Positions 1 to 7,405 of a DNA stretch of 40,761 nucleotides are shown one piece after another (the first letter of the stretch is position 1; every line of letters starts with the position of its first letter). Source of the stretch: Bordetella parapertussis (GTDB taxonomy: Bacteria > Pseudomonadota > Gammaproteobacteria > Burkholderiales > SG8-41). The stretch covers positions 1-40,761 of the forward strand of contig CAMBGJ010000005.1 of NCBI GenBank assembly GCA_945865805.1. The letters are read 5' to 3'. Under the pieces are notes generated by a model. It saw nothing but the letters and a program-made list of their open reading frames with translations, made no database searches and was not told the DNA's origin. A program made the translations under genes and the position numbers.

Positions 1-263
1 AGGAAGTCCACCGGTTTGGCCTGGCGCGCAAACGCCGTCAGCACATCGGTGATGCGATAACCCGCCGTCAGGTTCACGCGTAGCGATACCTTGTCGCGCG
101 TGAGAATCTCCTGCCCCGCCACCTCCAGCACCTGCAAACGCAGATCCACGGCTTCCACCTTCAGATCGCGCAGGAAGCGCCAGTAGTAGTGCAGGCCCGG
201 CGCCAGCAAGCCTTTCAGCTTGCCATCGACGGTCAGCACGCCCGCGTGATGCTCGGGTAGCCG
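1..263 (-). CDS. Partial SPFH/Band 7 (slipin/stomatin-like) protein
   Basis: The minus-strand frame with codons ending at 237 is open to the window edge. It reads LPEHHAGVLTVDG, then LAPGLHYYWRF, then VDLRLQVLEVAGQEILTRDK and VSLRVNLTAGYRI. This is the start of the SPFH/Band 7 core typical of slipins, which are membrane-associated scaffold proteins. The N-terminal membrane segment expected before this point is missing: upstream of about position 263 the sequence belongs to a CheB-like gene in another frame. The gene is therefore cut at its 5' side by a junction and at its 3' side by the window edge. The family call is by recognition of the conserved strings. Whether this fragment is expressed is unknown; no ribosome binding site or start codon of its own is evident. 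Confidence 0.7.
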
Positions 264-878
264 GCGGCGATGGCGCTTTGCGGCATGCCGTCGTATTTGG
301 CAGTGGCGGGTTCCTGCACCATGCAGATGCCACCGGCGCCCAAGATGGCGCGCAGGCCGAGCGTGCCATCGGTGGCGGTGCCCGAGAGGACGATGCCGAT
401 GGCTTTTTCCGCCTGATCCTCGGCGAGCGAGCGCAGAAAGACATCGATGGGCATGCGCTGCCCGCGCGCGAGGTCCGGCATCGAGAGCTGCACTACCCGG
501 TTTAGTATGCTCATCGCGCGGTTGGGCGGGATGACGTAGACGCGGTCGGGTTCTACGCGGGCCTGGTCGAGGACTTGCACCACCGGCATGGTGGTGGTGC
601 GTTGCAGGATTTCGGCCAGCAGGCTTTCATGACCCGGGTCCAAGTGCGGCACCAGCACGAAGGCAATGCCCGTGTCCGCCGGGCAGGCGCGGAAGAACTG
701 CTCGAAGGCTTCCAGTCCGCCAGCCGAAGCACCTATGCCGACAATGGGGAAGTCGGCGGCAGCCGCTTTCGGCACCTCATCCATGAATGCCGGGGGGGGC
801 AGCCTGCTGGCCATGCTCCGCCACCGGCTTGGCTGATGCCGTGTCGGGGGTGTTTGCTATGGGTTTTCTGGTTGCCAT
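233..878 (-). pseudogene. Truncated, frameshifted CheB-type methylesterase domain
   Basis: The longest intact frame (814 to 233, 193 aa) is a CheB-type protein-glutamate methylesterase domain, as found at the N terminus of CheB/CheR sensor fusions. The triad is visible: Ser30 in GIGASAGG, His57 in VPHLDPGH and Asp149 in GTATDG. Homology stops at AIAAG (residue 185), where the sequence runs into a slipin gene, so any C-terminal CheR/PAS part is missing. The 5' end also looks broken. An ATG at 878 has a good ribosome binding site (AAGGGG, 6 nt away) and reads MATRKPIANT..., but that frame is lost at an 8-C tract (792-799). Seven C would join it to the CheB frame. I treat the gene as a remnant; a short protein starting at 814 is possible. 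Confidence 0.75.
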
Positions 879-1277
879 GAAAATCCCCTTGCTTGAGATT
901 GACCCACGTTTGTCCTGCCATGCTACGCCCTATCCAAAGGCGGGGTAAATTTTTCTCAGCGGCGGGTGATGATCTCTTAACGGTCGCTCAGAAGATGGGT
1001 TTGATTTGCTCCTGGCAGTCCGCACTTGGCCGGGTGCGGCTATTATCCATGCTACCCGTAAGCTGACCTTGAAAGTATTAGGGTTTTTACCAATGACCGC
1101 TTAGGGATTTAGGTAGAAATTCACACTACCGGCCAAAAGCCGTCACATGCTGCTAACTTTCAATTTTCAGTCTATGCTTAAAAAATTGCCTAATGCGTTG
1201 AATTGGACCCATCAATAAAATGCCGCACGGCAATTCTAGCTATGTTCCAGTTCAAATTTCTATAGGAGGTAACGCTC
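879..1277. other. Intergenic region without a recognised gene
   Basis: About 400 bp between the divergently oriented cheB-like remnant and the SGNH-like hydrolase gene. It is more AT-rich than the rest of the window, particularly 1130-1270. I see no convincing coding frame, RNA gene or repeat. It should contain the promoters of both flanking genes, but no unambiguous -35/-10 pair was found. The only clear signal is the strong ribosome binding site AGGAGGT at about 1264-1270, which belongs to the downstream gene. Confidence 0.5.
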
Positions 1278-2102
1278 ATGTTCGTAATAATTCGCAATAG
1301 GCGGATGGTAGGCGCCTTGCTTTCGCTGCTATGTCTCGTGTCTTTTTCTGGAGATATTCTCGGTCAGACCAAACCCAAGCGCACCGAACTGGGCGGAGAT
1401 CCTCCGCGCTCTATCATGTGGGTGGGGAACAGCTTTTTCTATTACAACAACAGTATGCATAATCACCTCGGGCAGTTAGTGCGATCCGGCAATCCGAAAA
1501 TGGCGCACCGTGGCACGTCGGTGACGATCGGCGGGTCCGGCTTCGACTGGCACGACATGGAGTCCTACTTTCGACCGAACGGCATCCGCAAGTATTCCTT
1601 CGTCGGGGACAACGAGATACGGTTCAACAAGTTCGACAAGCTGTTTGACGCTGTCATCATGATTGACTGCAGCCAGTGCCCTATCCACCCGAAGCTGAAG
1701 CCAGTGTTCCATGATTACGCGACAAAGCAGAGCGAAATTGTCCGCAAGCACGGCGCTATACCGATCTTCCTGATGACATGGGCGTACAAGGACAAGCCGG
1801 AGATGACGGCGCAGCTCGCGGAGGAGTACACCGTCGCGGGCAACAGCAACGACGCGCTGGTTATTCCCTCGGGGCTGGCGTTTGCGAAAGCGACCTCAAA
1901 GCGGCCTGAACTTGAACTCTACCAGCCTGACAAGCGCCATCCGAGCTTGGCCGGCACTTACCTTTCGGCAGCGACAGCGTATGCGGCCGTCTACAGGCAA
2001 TCCCCAGTGGGCAACAAGTACACTGCTGGCATCGACGGCGAGACCGTCAAATTTCTCCAGACAATGGCATGGGAGAGGGTTGAGGAATATTTCGGGAAGT
2101 AA
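1278..2102 (+). CDS. Secreted SGNH/GDSL-type hydrolase-like protein (DUF4886-like)
   Basis: A 274-aa protein with an N-terminal hydrophobic signal segment (about residues 9-29) after basic residues, so probably exported. The mature part opens with IMWVGNSFFYYNNSMH, where Gly50-Asn51-Ser52 is the block I pattern of DUF4886-type SGNH hydrolases (GNS in place of GDS). Near the C terminus, Asp218-Lys-Arg-His221 in DKRHPSLAGTYL matches the block V DxxH pattern. An esterase or carbohydrate-deacetylase type reaction is plausible, but the substrate cannot be read from sequence. The start ATG has a near-perfect ribosome binding site (TAGGAGGT, 7-8 nt). The gene stands alone, and its codon use and flanks are more AT-rich than the neighbours, which may indicate acquisition by transfer. 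Confidence 0.7.
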   Translation: MFVIIRNRRMVGALLSLLCLVSFSGDILGQTKPKRTELGGDPPRSIMWVGNSFFYYNNSMHNHLGQLVRSGNPKMAHRGTSVTIGGSGFDWHDMESYFRPNGIRKYSFVGDNEIRFNKFDKLFDAVIMIDCSQCPIHPKLKPVFHDYATKQSEIVRKHGAIPIFLMTWAYKDKPEMTAQLAEEYTVAGNSNDALVIPSGLAFAKATSKRPELELYQPDKRHPSLAGTYLSAATAYAAVYRQSPVGNKYTAGIDGETVKFLQTMAWERVEEYFGK

Positions 2103-2521
2103 CTGACGGCGTGGGGTATGCGGTGATAAATTGGGGCGAAGCTGCGCGGTATTAGCTCCTCATCCAGCGCTTTGACTCGGGATAAAAAGTCCTTACGTAA
2201 ACTTGGTGCGAGCTCACACGGTGATTGACTAACAACCTGGACGGCTGCTTTGGAGAAATTCGACTGGCAGGTTTGGGTCGATAGCCGCCGATCATCGTTT
2301 TGCGAAGCCGACGCTCGGAGCAAAATTCCTGATTTTTGGCCCGGCAGCGTCGGACTGACCGCAATCAAACGCATTGCAGACGTTGAAGGATCGCAGTGTC
2401 ACTGGCGGCTTAGGCCGAAGAGCAGTCATCCAAGAAAAGACCGGAGCACGCCTTTTCCGGGCCGGCAATTGCCGCCCGCAGCGTAAGCGTTATTCGCCGC
2501 CAGGGGCTAGGTCAGTGATTC
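2103..2521. other. Intergenic region without a recognised gene
   Basis: About 420 bp between two convergent genes (the SGNH-like hydrolase and a TctC gene). Short open frames exist on both strands (for example 2250-2486, plus), but they show no recognisable family, no good ribosome binding site and no coding-like composition. Nothing else was identified. A decayed gene cannot be excluded. Confidence 0.45.
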
Positions 2522-3499
2522 TCACTCCGCCTTGATATTCGCCCCACGCACAATCTTGCCCCACTTGGCAATTTCGCCCTTGACGTAAGCGCCGAAATCC
2601 GCCGGCGTGTTGGGGCGCGTTTGCACACTGAGTGATGCCAGCCGGTCGGTCACTGCCTGCGTGCGCAGTGCGTCGTTCAGGCCCGTGTTGAGCCGCGTGA
2701 TAATGGCGCGCGGCGTGTTTGCCGGCACGAATACGCCGTTCCATTCATACGCTTCGTAACCGGGCAGCGTGTCGGCCATCGGCGGTATATCCGGCAGCGC
2801 CGCCAGCCGCCCACGCCCGGTGTGCGCAAGGCCGCGCACGGTGCCGGCCCTGACGTGGCCGGTGGACGCCGCCGCGTTGCTGAAATAAAACTTGATGTGC
2901 CCGCCCACCACGTCGATCAGCGCCGGCCCGCCGCCTTTGTAGGGAATGTGATTGAGCGGTATGCCCGCGCTGACCTTGAACAGTTCCAGCGCCATGTGTT
3001 GCACGCTGCCGGTGCCGCTTGAGGCCCAGTTCAGGCCCTCTTTGGTGGATTTTGCCAGCGCGATCAGCTCGCTCACATTGGCGGCCTTGATCGACGGATG
3101 CATCACCAACAAGTTGGGCACCACGCCTGCCAGAAACACCGGCTCGAAATCGCGCGCGGTGTCGTAGGGCAGTTTGGCGAACATCGACGGGTTGATCGAA
3201 TGCCCGGTCGCGTCGTGCAAAATCGTGTAGCCGTCGGGCGTCGCCTTGGCGGCGATGGCGGTGCCGATGGTGCCCGAGCCGCCGCCGCGATTGTCAATGA
3301 TGAACTGCTGACCGAAGGCTTCGCTGAGTTTTGAAAATATCGTGCGCGAAATCGTGTCCGCGCCGCCGCCGGGCGGGAACGGCACCACCACACGCACCTG
3401 GCGCGCGGGGTAGTCCGCCGCTGTAGCGCTGATCGCTGCTGCGCAAAGCAGACTCAAGACGACGCCATGCAATGACCAGTGAAAGTTTATGTGTTTCAT
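2522..3499 (-). CDS. TctC/Bug family periplasmic substrate-binding protein
   Basis: A 325-aa extracytoplasmic receptor of the tripartite tricarboxylate transporter (Bug) family. A Sec-type signal peptide occupies about residues 1-28 ([12 protein letters not shown] before ADYPARQ). The first family block follows (VRVVVPFPPGGGADTISR), then the IDNRGGGSGTIGTAIAAKA region and the HIPYKGGGPALIDVVGGHI block. Such receptors usually bind carboxylates or other small organic acids; the ligand cannot be predicted. It is the last gene of a minus-strand operon, 66 bp after another TctC. The ATG at 3499 has no Shine-Dalgarno sequence: its leader is formed by an AT-rich repeat (3505-3535). No membrane subunits (TctA/TctB) are nearby. 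Confidence 0.92.
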   Translation of the reverse strand: MKHINFHWSLHGVVLSLLCAAAISATAADYPARQVRVVVPFPPGGGADTISRTIFSKLSEAFGQQFIIDNRGGGSGTIGTAIAAKATPDGYTILHDATGHSINPSMFAKLPYDTARDFEPVFLAGVVPNLLVMHPSIKAANVSELIALAKSTKEGLNWASSGTGSVQHMALELFKVSAGIPLNHIPYKGGGPALIDVVGGHIKFYFSNAAASTGHVRAGTVRGLAHTGRGRLAALPDIPPMADTLPGYEAYEWNGVFVPANTPRAIITRLNTGLNDALRTQAVTDRLASLSVQTRPNTPADFGAYVKGEIAKWGKIVRGANIKAE

Positions 3500-3504
3500 A
3501 GCGC

Positions 3505-3535
3505 TTTAAAAATATCAATAAAAACACATAGTTAC
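3505..3535 (-). repeat. AT-rich dispersed repeat, copy A
   Basis: Read on the minus strand, the sequence GTAACTATGTGTTTTTATTG followed by ATATTTTTAAA matches the AT-rich element found about nine times in the window (core TATTTGTTTTTATTGA). It lies directly upstream of the start codon of the TctC gene that ends at 2522, in the same orientation, and occupies the place where a ribosome binding site would be expected. Confidence 0.7.
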
Positions 3536-3565
3536 GTTAAGTCAGGCATTCGACGCCAAACCCGG

Positions 3566-4522
3566 CTAATCCGATGTTGCCCCCGAGCGCGCGATCACCT
3601 TGGACGTCATCTCGGCATCCTTGCGCAAAAACGCGCCGAACGCTGCGGGCGTATTCGCGATCAAGTCGTAATCCGGCAGGCGGTCGATCACGGCTTTGCT
3701 GGTGATAGCGCGCGCGGTTTCCGCGTGCAGCAGGCTGACGATGGCAGGTGGCGTGCCTGCTGGCGCAAACAGACCGTACCAGCTTGAAATGTCGTAGCCG
3801 GTCAAGCCGGTTTCAGCGAGGGTGGGAAGCTCCGGCAACACCTTGATGCGCGCGGCAGTGGTCGCGGCCAGCGCCCGCAATACGCCGCTGCGGATATGCG
3901 GCAACGCCGTGGGTACCGAGCCAAAGGTCATCGTTACATGTGCGCCCAGCACGGCGGTGGTGTAATCCGCCGCGCCTTTATAGGGGATATGCACCAGTTC
4001 AATGCCAGCCATCGAGGCAAACAAAGCGCCGCCCAAATGCACCGGCGTGCCGATGCCGGCCGAAGCGTAGGTATGTTTTTTTGGCGCGGCCTTGGCCAGC
4101 GCGATCAACTCCTTGACGCTGGAGGCCTGCACGCCACGCGGCACCACCAAAATATGCGGCAGCACGCCGACCAGCGTGATCGGCGCGAACGAATCCACCG
4201 ACACCACCGGCTTTTTGCCGGGCAACAAGGCGGGCAACGCCGTCAGATTGTTGATCTGCACCAACAACGTGTGGCCATCCGGCGCAGCATTGGCAGCGAG
4301 TTCCGAGCCGATGACGGTGTTGCCGCCCGCGCGGTTGTCCACGATCACGTTTTGCTTTAACGCGCCGGAAAAATGTTGCCCCAGCGCGCGCGCCAGGATG
4401 TTCGTGCCGCCACCAGCGGTGAACGGCACGATCAGGCGGATGGGCCGTGTGGGATAGTTTTGCGCGGCGGCCGCGCTGCTGGCGCACAGCAACAACAGCG
4501 CATGGCGTAAGTTCAGCCGCAT
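3566..4522 (-). CDS. TctC/Bug family periplasmic substrate-binding protein
   Basis: A 318-aa TctC/Bug receptor. I chose the ATG at 4522 (MRLNLRHALLLLCASSAAA), which gives a proper signal peptide; the frame is open further upstream, but that part overlaps the preceding gene in a different frame. The mature protein begins AQNYPTRPIRLIVPF and contains the family blocks FTAGGGTNILAR, IVDNRAGGNTVIGSELAANA and HIPYKGAADYTTAVLGAHV. The start codon lies one base after the stop of the small CxxC protein gene (TGA, C, ATG), so translation is probably coupled. The gene is the third of a four-gene minus-strand operon headed by the CbiX-like fusion protein. The ligand is unknown. Confidence 0.92.
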   Translation of the reverse strand: MRLNLRHALLLLCASSAAAAQNYPTRPIRLIVPFTAGGGTNILARALGQHFSGALKQNVIVDNRAGGNTVIGSELAANAAPDGHTLLVQINNLTALPALLPGKKPVVSVDSFAPITLVGVLPHILVVPRGVQASSVKELIALAKAAPKKHTYASAGIGTPVHLGGALFASMAGIELVHIPYKGAADYTTAVLGAHVTMTFGSVPTALPHIRSGVLRALAATTAARIKVLPELPTLAETGLTGYDISSWYGLFAPAGTPPAIVSLLHAETARAITSKAVIDRLPDYDLIANTPAAFGAFLRKDAEMTSKVIARSGATSD

Positions 4523-4523
4523 G

Positions 4524-4745
4524 TCACGCCACGCCGGTGGTGCGCGACAAGCGATAGGCGCAATCCGCCGCGTGATTTTCCAGCCGCCCGTTGATATCGG
4601 TGGTGATGATTTTGCAGGATTTGCAGCGATACTGGTACATCTGGCCTTCGAGGTTTTCCTGCGGATAATCGATATCGAATGCCTCCTGGTACGGTGAACT
4701 GTTGTAAAAATCGCCTGCGGTTTGCGAGAGTTTTTGGGTGGGCAT
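4524..4745 (-). CDS. Small conserved-looking protein with CxxC zinc-ribbon-like motif
   Basis: A 73-aa protein of unknown function, starting MPTQKLSQTAGDFYN. Its C-terminal half reads YRCKSCKIITTDINGRLENH and ends with ADCAYRL. Cys43-x2-Cys46 with His60 and Cys64 could form a small metal site, though this is inferred from residue spacing only. No signal peptide or membrane segment is visible, so it should be cytosolic. It lies 21 bp after the CbiX-like fusion gene and 1 bp before a TctC start, inside a tight operon, which argues that it is a real gene. I do not recognise the family. Confidence 0.7.
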   Translation of the reverse strand: MPTQKLSQTAGDFYNSSPYQEAFDIDYPQENLEGQMYQYRCKSCKIITTDINGRLENHAADCAYRLSRTTGVA

Positions 4746-4766
4746 GAGGTGGGGTCTTTCCGTGTT

Positions 4767-5963
4767 TTACATATCAATCGGTGGGTGGCAAGTCAGCTTC
4801 AAATCAATCGCGCCGGCGTGTTCAAACACCAGCCGCACCGGCAGCGGATCGCCTTCGATCAGGTCGGTTTTCAGATTGAGCAGCATCAGGTGCAGATGCC
4901 CGACTTTGAGCTCCACGGTGGTGCCCGCAGGCAATGCCAGCGGCTCGAATTCCAGGTCTTCCAGCCGCGCGTGCGACACCGCGGGATCGTGGATGCGCGG
5001 TTGGGCTGACAGCGGCGTTTGCACCGCGATCAGCGTATCTGCGCCGTCACCGGTGTTTTCGATCCGCATGAACAGCGCCCCGGCGTCGATCACTTTCATC
5101 GCCGGGCGTGCCAGCGCTTCGTGGATGGCGATGCTGCCCTGAGTGGCATTGACTGTGGGGTAATGGTCTTTCATGTCCACCGCCAGATCGGGCGTGCGCA
5201 CGCGCTCGCCGGGACGATAGGCGTAGGCTTCGCACACCTTGCCCTGCATGAAATGCGATTGCACGATGGCGTGCACGCGGGTTTCATCCAGCTCGCCGTA
5301 CCACATGTTGTCAGGCTGCACGCTCACCAGCGGCGCGAGATTGCACGGATGCTGGCAGGCGGTGCGCACCACCATCACGCGTTCGTCACCAGGGTTATCC
5401 AGACCATTGGCGTGCAGCGCCTCACGCAGCTTGTCGTAACTGCGCCACGCTCCCGCCGCCGTGCAGCGCGGCCCGAGGCACACGTATACCTGCCGCTTGT
5501 AGGCGGGCACCGTTGATCGGCCCTGACGGCGGCGCACCGGTTTGTAGCTGTCGCGCACATCGGCCACGCCATGTGCATGGGCGAGGCTCTGGCTCAGCGC
5601 GTCGGCAAATCCCTGCGTGGATTCGATCGGCTGCGCCATCACCACCTGCGCGTTGAGATTCTGTTCGCTCACACAAAACGCCAGATAACGTGGCAGCCAG
5701 CGTTGAATATTGCGATCCCACGGCACGAACGCGGGCACCACCACGATACGTTTGGCGCCTTCGGCGGCCAGTTGACTGATGGTGTCTTCGAGGCTGGGCG
5801 CGGTCATTTCGAGAAATGCGCTAACCACTCGCACGCGCGGCGTCGTCTGGCGCGCCATCAGCTCGCGTGCCAGCGTGTCGAGCAAGATTTCCTGCTCGCC
5901 GCGCGGCATGCCGCGGCCCAGCAGAATCACTGCCTCGGCAATATCACACGAAGGAGATGACAT
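4767..5963 (-). CDS. Three-domain protein: degenerate CbiX-like, [2Fe-2S] ferredoxin-like and PCuAC-like
   Basis: 398 aa. Residues 8-130 resemble CbiX/SirB chelatases (FLEMTAPSLEDTISQLAAEG, then RIVVVPAFVPWD). However, the metal-binding HGS near the N terminus is RGM (residues 17-19), and the second His region reads WDRNIQRWLP, so chelatase activity is doubtful. Residues 155-245 look like a thioredoxin-fold [2Fe-2S] ferredoxin, with Cys162, Cys167, Cys203 and Cys207 (CLGPRC and CQHPC). Residues 270-395 resemble the PCuAC copper-chaperone fold (PAGTTVELKVGHLHLMLLNL). His358-x-Met360 is kept, but the upstream Met of the H-x10-M motif is not seen. There is no signal peptide, although PCuAC proteins normally act in the periplasm. 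The ATG at 5963 has an AAGGGAG site 9 nt upstream. The gene heads an operon with a CxxC protein and two TctC genes. A role in metal or redox handling is inference. Confidence 0.8.
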   Translation of the reverse strand: MSSPSCDIAEAVILLGRGMPRGEQEILLDTLARELMARQTTPRVRVVSAFLEMTAPSLEDTISQLAAEGAKRIVVVPAFVPWDRNIQRWLPRYLAFCVSEQNLNAQVVMAQPIESTQGFADALSQSLAHAHGVADVRDSYKPVRRRQGRSTVPAYKRQVYVCLGPRCTAAGAWRSYDKLREALHANGLDNPGDERVMVVRTACQHPCNLAPLVSVQPDNMWYGELDETRVHAIVQSHFMQGKVCEAYAYRPGERVRTPDLAVDMKDHYPTVNATQGSIAIHEALARPAMKVIDAGALFMRIENTGDGADTLIAVQTPLSAQPRIHDPAVSHARLEDLEFEPLALPAGTTVELKVGHLHLMLLNLKTDLIEGDPLPVRLVFEHAGAIDLKLTCHPPIDM

Positions 5964-6212
5964 GACGGTTTACTCCCTTGCTTACTTACGCCATTCGGTC
6001 CGGCAAGTTCCATCGCCTGCACGGGCACACCATCGTGTTGCAACAGCGGCGCATGGGTGATCACGCGCCTGGTTGGGTCAAAACACGGTGTCGCACCGCG
6101 AGCGCAATAGTAACGCATGGCTTGCCGTGGCGGCGCGTGGTTGACCGTAGCGCGCGCCGCGCGATACATTGATTGCTGCAAATGTCATCCCTATCAATCA
6201 AGGAGCATCATC

Positions 6213-6995
6213 ATGGATCTGGGCATCAAGGACAAAAAAGCCATCGTCTGCGCCGCCAGCAAGGGGCTGGGCCGCGCGTGCGCGATGGCGCTGGCGAAAA
6301 ACGGCGTCGATCTGGTGATCAACTCGCGCACGGCCAGTGAACTCGAAGCAACTGCCGCCGAAATTCGCGCCGCCACCGGGCGCTCGGTCACGGCAGTGGC
6401 CTGCGACATCACCACGCCGGAAGGCCGCGCCAAAGTACTGGCTGCGTGCCCGTCGCCGGACATTCTGGTGAACAACGCCGGCGGCCCGCCGCGCGGCGAT
6501 TTCCGTGAATGGAACGAGGCCGATTGGGCGAAGGCAGTGAACGGCAACATGATCACGCCGATCATGCTGATCAAGGCGGTGGTGGACGGCATGATCGCGC
6601 GCAAGTTCGGCCGCATCGTCAACATCACCTCCGGCTCGGTGAAGTCGCCGATCCCCGAACTGGGCATGTCCAACGGCGCGCGTGCGGGTCTCACCGGCTT
6701 TGTCGGCGGCCTCGCACGGCAGGTGGCGCGGCATAATGTCACCATCAACGGGCTGCTGCCCGGCCCGTTCCTCACCGACCGCCTGCGCTCGGGCCGCATG
6801 GAAGCAGCGAAGAAGGCGGGCGTGCCGGTGGATGAATTTCTCGCAGCGGCATTCAAGAATTCCCCCGCCGGACGCGCCGGTGATCCGTTTGAATTTGGCG
6901 AGGCATGCGCGTTTTTGTGTGCGGCCTCGTCGGGCTTTATTGTCGGGCAAAACCTGTTGCTGGATGGCGGGGCGTTTAATTCGACGATGGGGTAA
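6213..6995 (+). CDS. Atypical SDR family oxidoreductase
   Basis: A 260-aa short-chain dehydrogenase/reductase. The Rossmann motif ASKGLGRA (residues 15-22), the NNAG motif (87-90) and the C-terminal VGQNLLLDGGAF are clear. The catalytic tetrad is unusual: after Ser140 (NITSGS) the expected Tyr is Ser153 and the expected Lys is Arg157 (S-x12-S-x3-R). It may belong to an SDR branch that works without the Tyr/Lys pair, or it may not be a classical dehydrogenase. I chose the ATG at 6213 because AAGGAG lies 7 nt upstream; the frame stays open further upstream without a better site. A RidA-like gene follows 8 bp downstream, so the two are probably co-transcribed. The substrate is unknown. Confidence 0.88.
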   Translation: MDLGIKDKKAIVCAASKGLGRACAMALAKNGVDLVINSRTASELEATAAEIRAATGRSVTAVACDITTPEGRAKVLAACPSPDILVNNAGGPPRGDFREWNEADWAKAVNGNMITPIMLIKAVVDGMIARKFGRIVNITSGSVKSPIPELGMSNGARAGLTGFVGGLARQVARHNVTINGLLPGPFLTDRLRSGRMEAAKKAGVPVDEFLAAAFKNSPAGRAGDPFEFGEACAFLCAASSGFIVGQNLLLDGGAFNSTMG

Positions 6996-7003
6996 AACCT
7001 TCG

Positions 7004-7387
7004 ATGAACCGCAGACTCATCAGCTCCGGCTCGACCTTCGAGGCACAGATCGGCTACTCCCGCGCGGTGGTCGCGGGAGACTGGGTGTTTGTCTCGGGCA
7101 CCACGGGCTTCGATTACGCCACGATGACGATTTCCGACAACCTGCTTGAACAAACCGAGCAGTGTCTGAAGAATATCGAGGCGGCGTTGCGCGAGGCCGG
7201 CGCCGGCCTGCAAGACGTAGTGCGCGTGACTTACGTGTTACCCGACGGCAGCGAGTTCGAGCAATGCTGGCCGGTGCTGCGCAAATACTTCGGCGAGAGT
7301 CGCCCCGCCGCGATGATGATTTCCGCTGGCCTGGCGGACCCGCGCATGAAAATCGAGATCGAAGTTACCGCGCTGAAACGCACCTGA
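7004..7387 (+). CDS. RidA/YjgF family protein
   Basis: A 127-aa member of the RidA (YjgF/YER057c/UK114) superfamily. It shows the typical order GDWVFVSGTTGFD, then QTEQCLKNIEAAL, then DVVRVTYVLPD and the C-terminal KIEIEVTALKR. Archetypal RidA enzymes deaminate reactive enamines/imines and use an Arg in the VARLP segment near the C terminus. Here that segment reads ISAGLADPRM and I do not see the Arg at the aligned place, so this is more likely one of the divergent Rid subfamilies often encoded in catabolic operons. It lies 8 bp downstream of the SDR gene and converges with a TctC gene 18 bp later. Confidence 0.9.
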   Translation: MNRRLISSGSTFEAQIGYSRAVVAGDWVFVSGTTGFDYATMTISDNLLEQTEQCLKNIEAALREAGAGLQDVVRVTYVLPDGSEFEQCWPVLRKYFGESRPAAMMISAGLADPRMKIEIEVTALKRT

Positions 7388-7405
7388 ACACCGGCCTCAC
7401 GCAAT

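Noticed and set aside
2250-2486. Possible 78-aa gene in the gap before the first TctC gene
   Set aside because: No recognisable family, no ribosome binding site and no support from neighbours; likely a chance open frame.
5964-6212. Cobalamin riboswitch upstream of the CbiX-like fusion gene
   Set aside because: No B12-box-like sequence or convincing fold was recognised in this short leader, and the CbiX-like domain seems catalytically degenerate.
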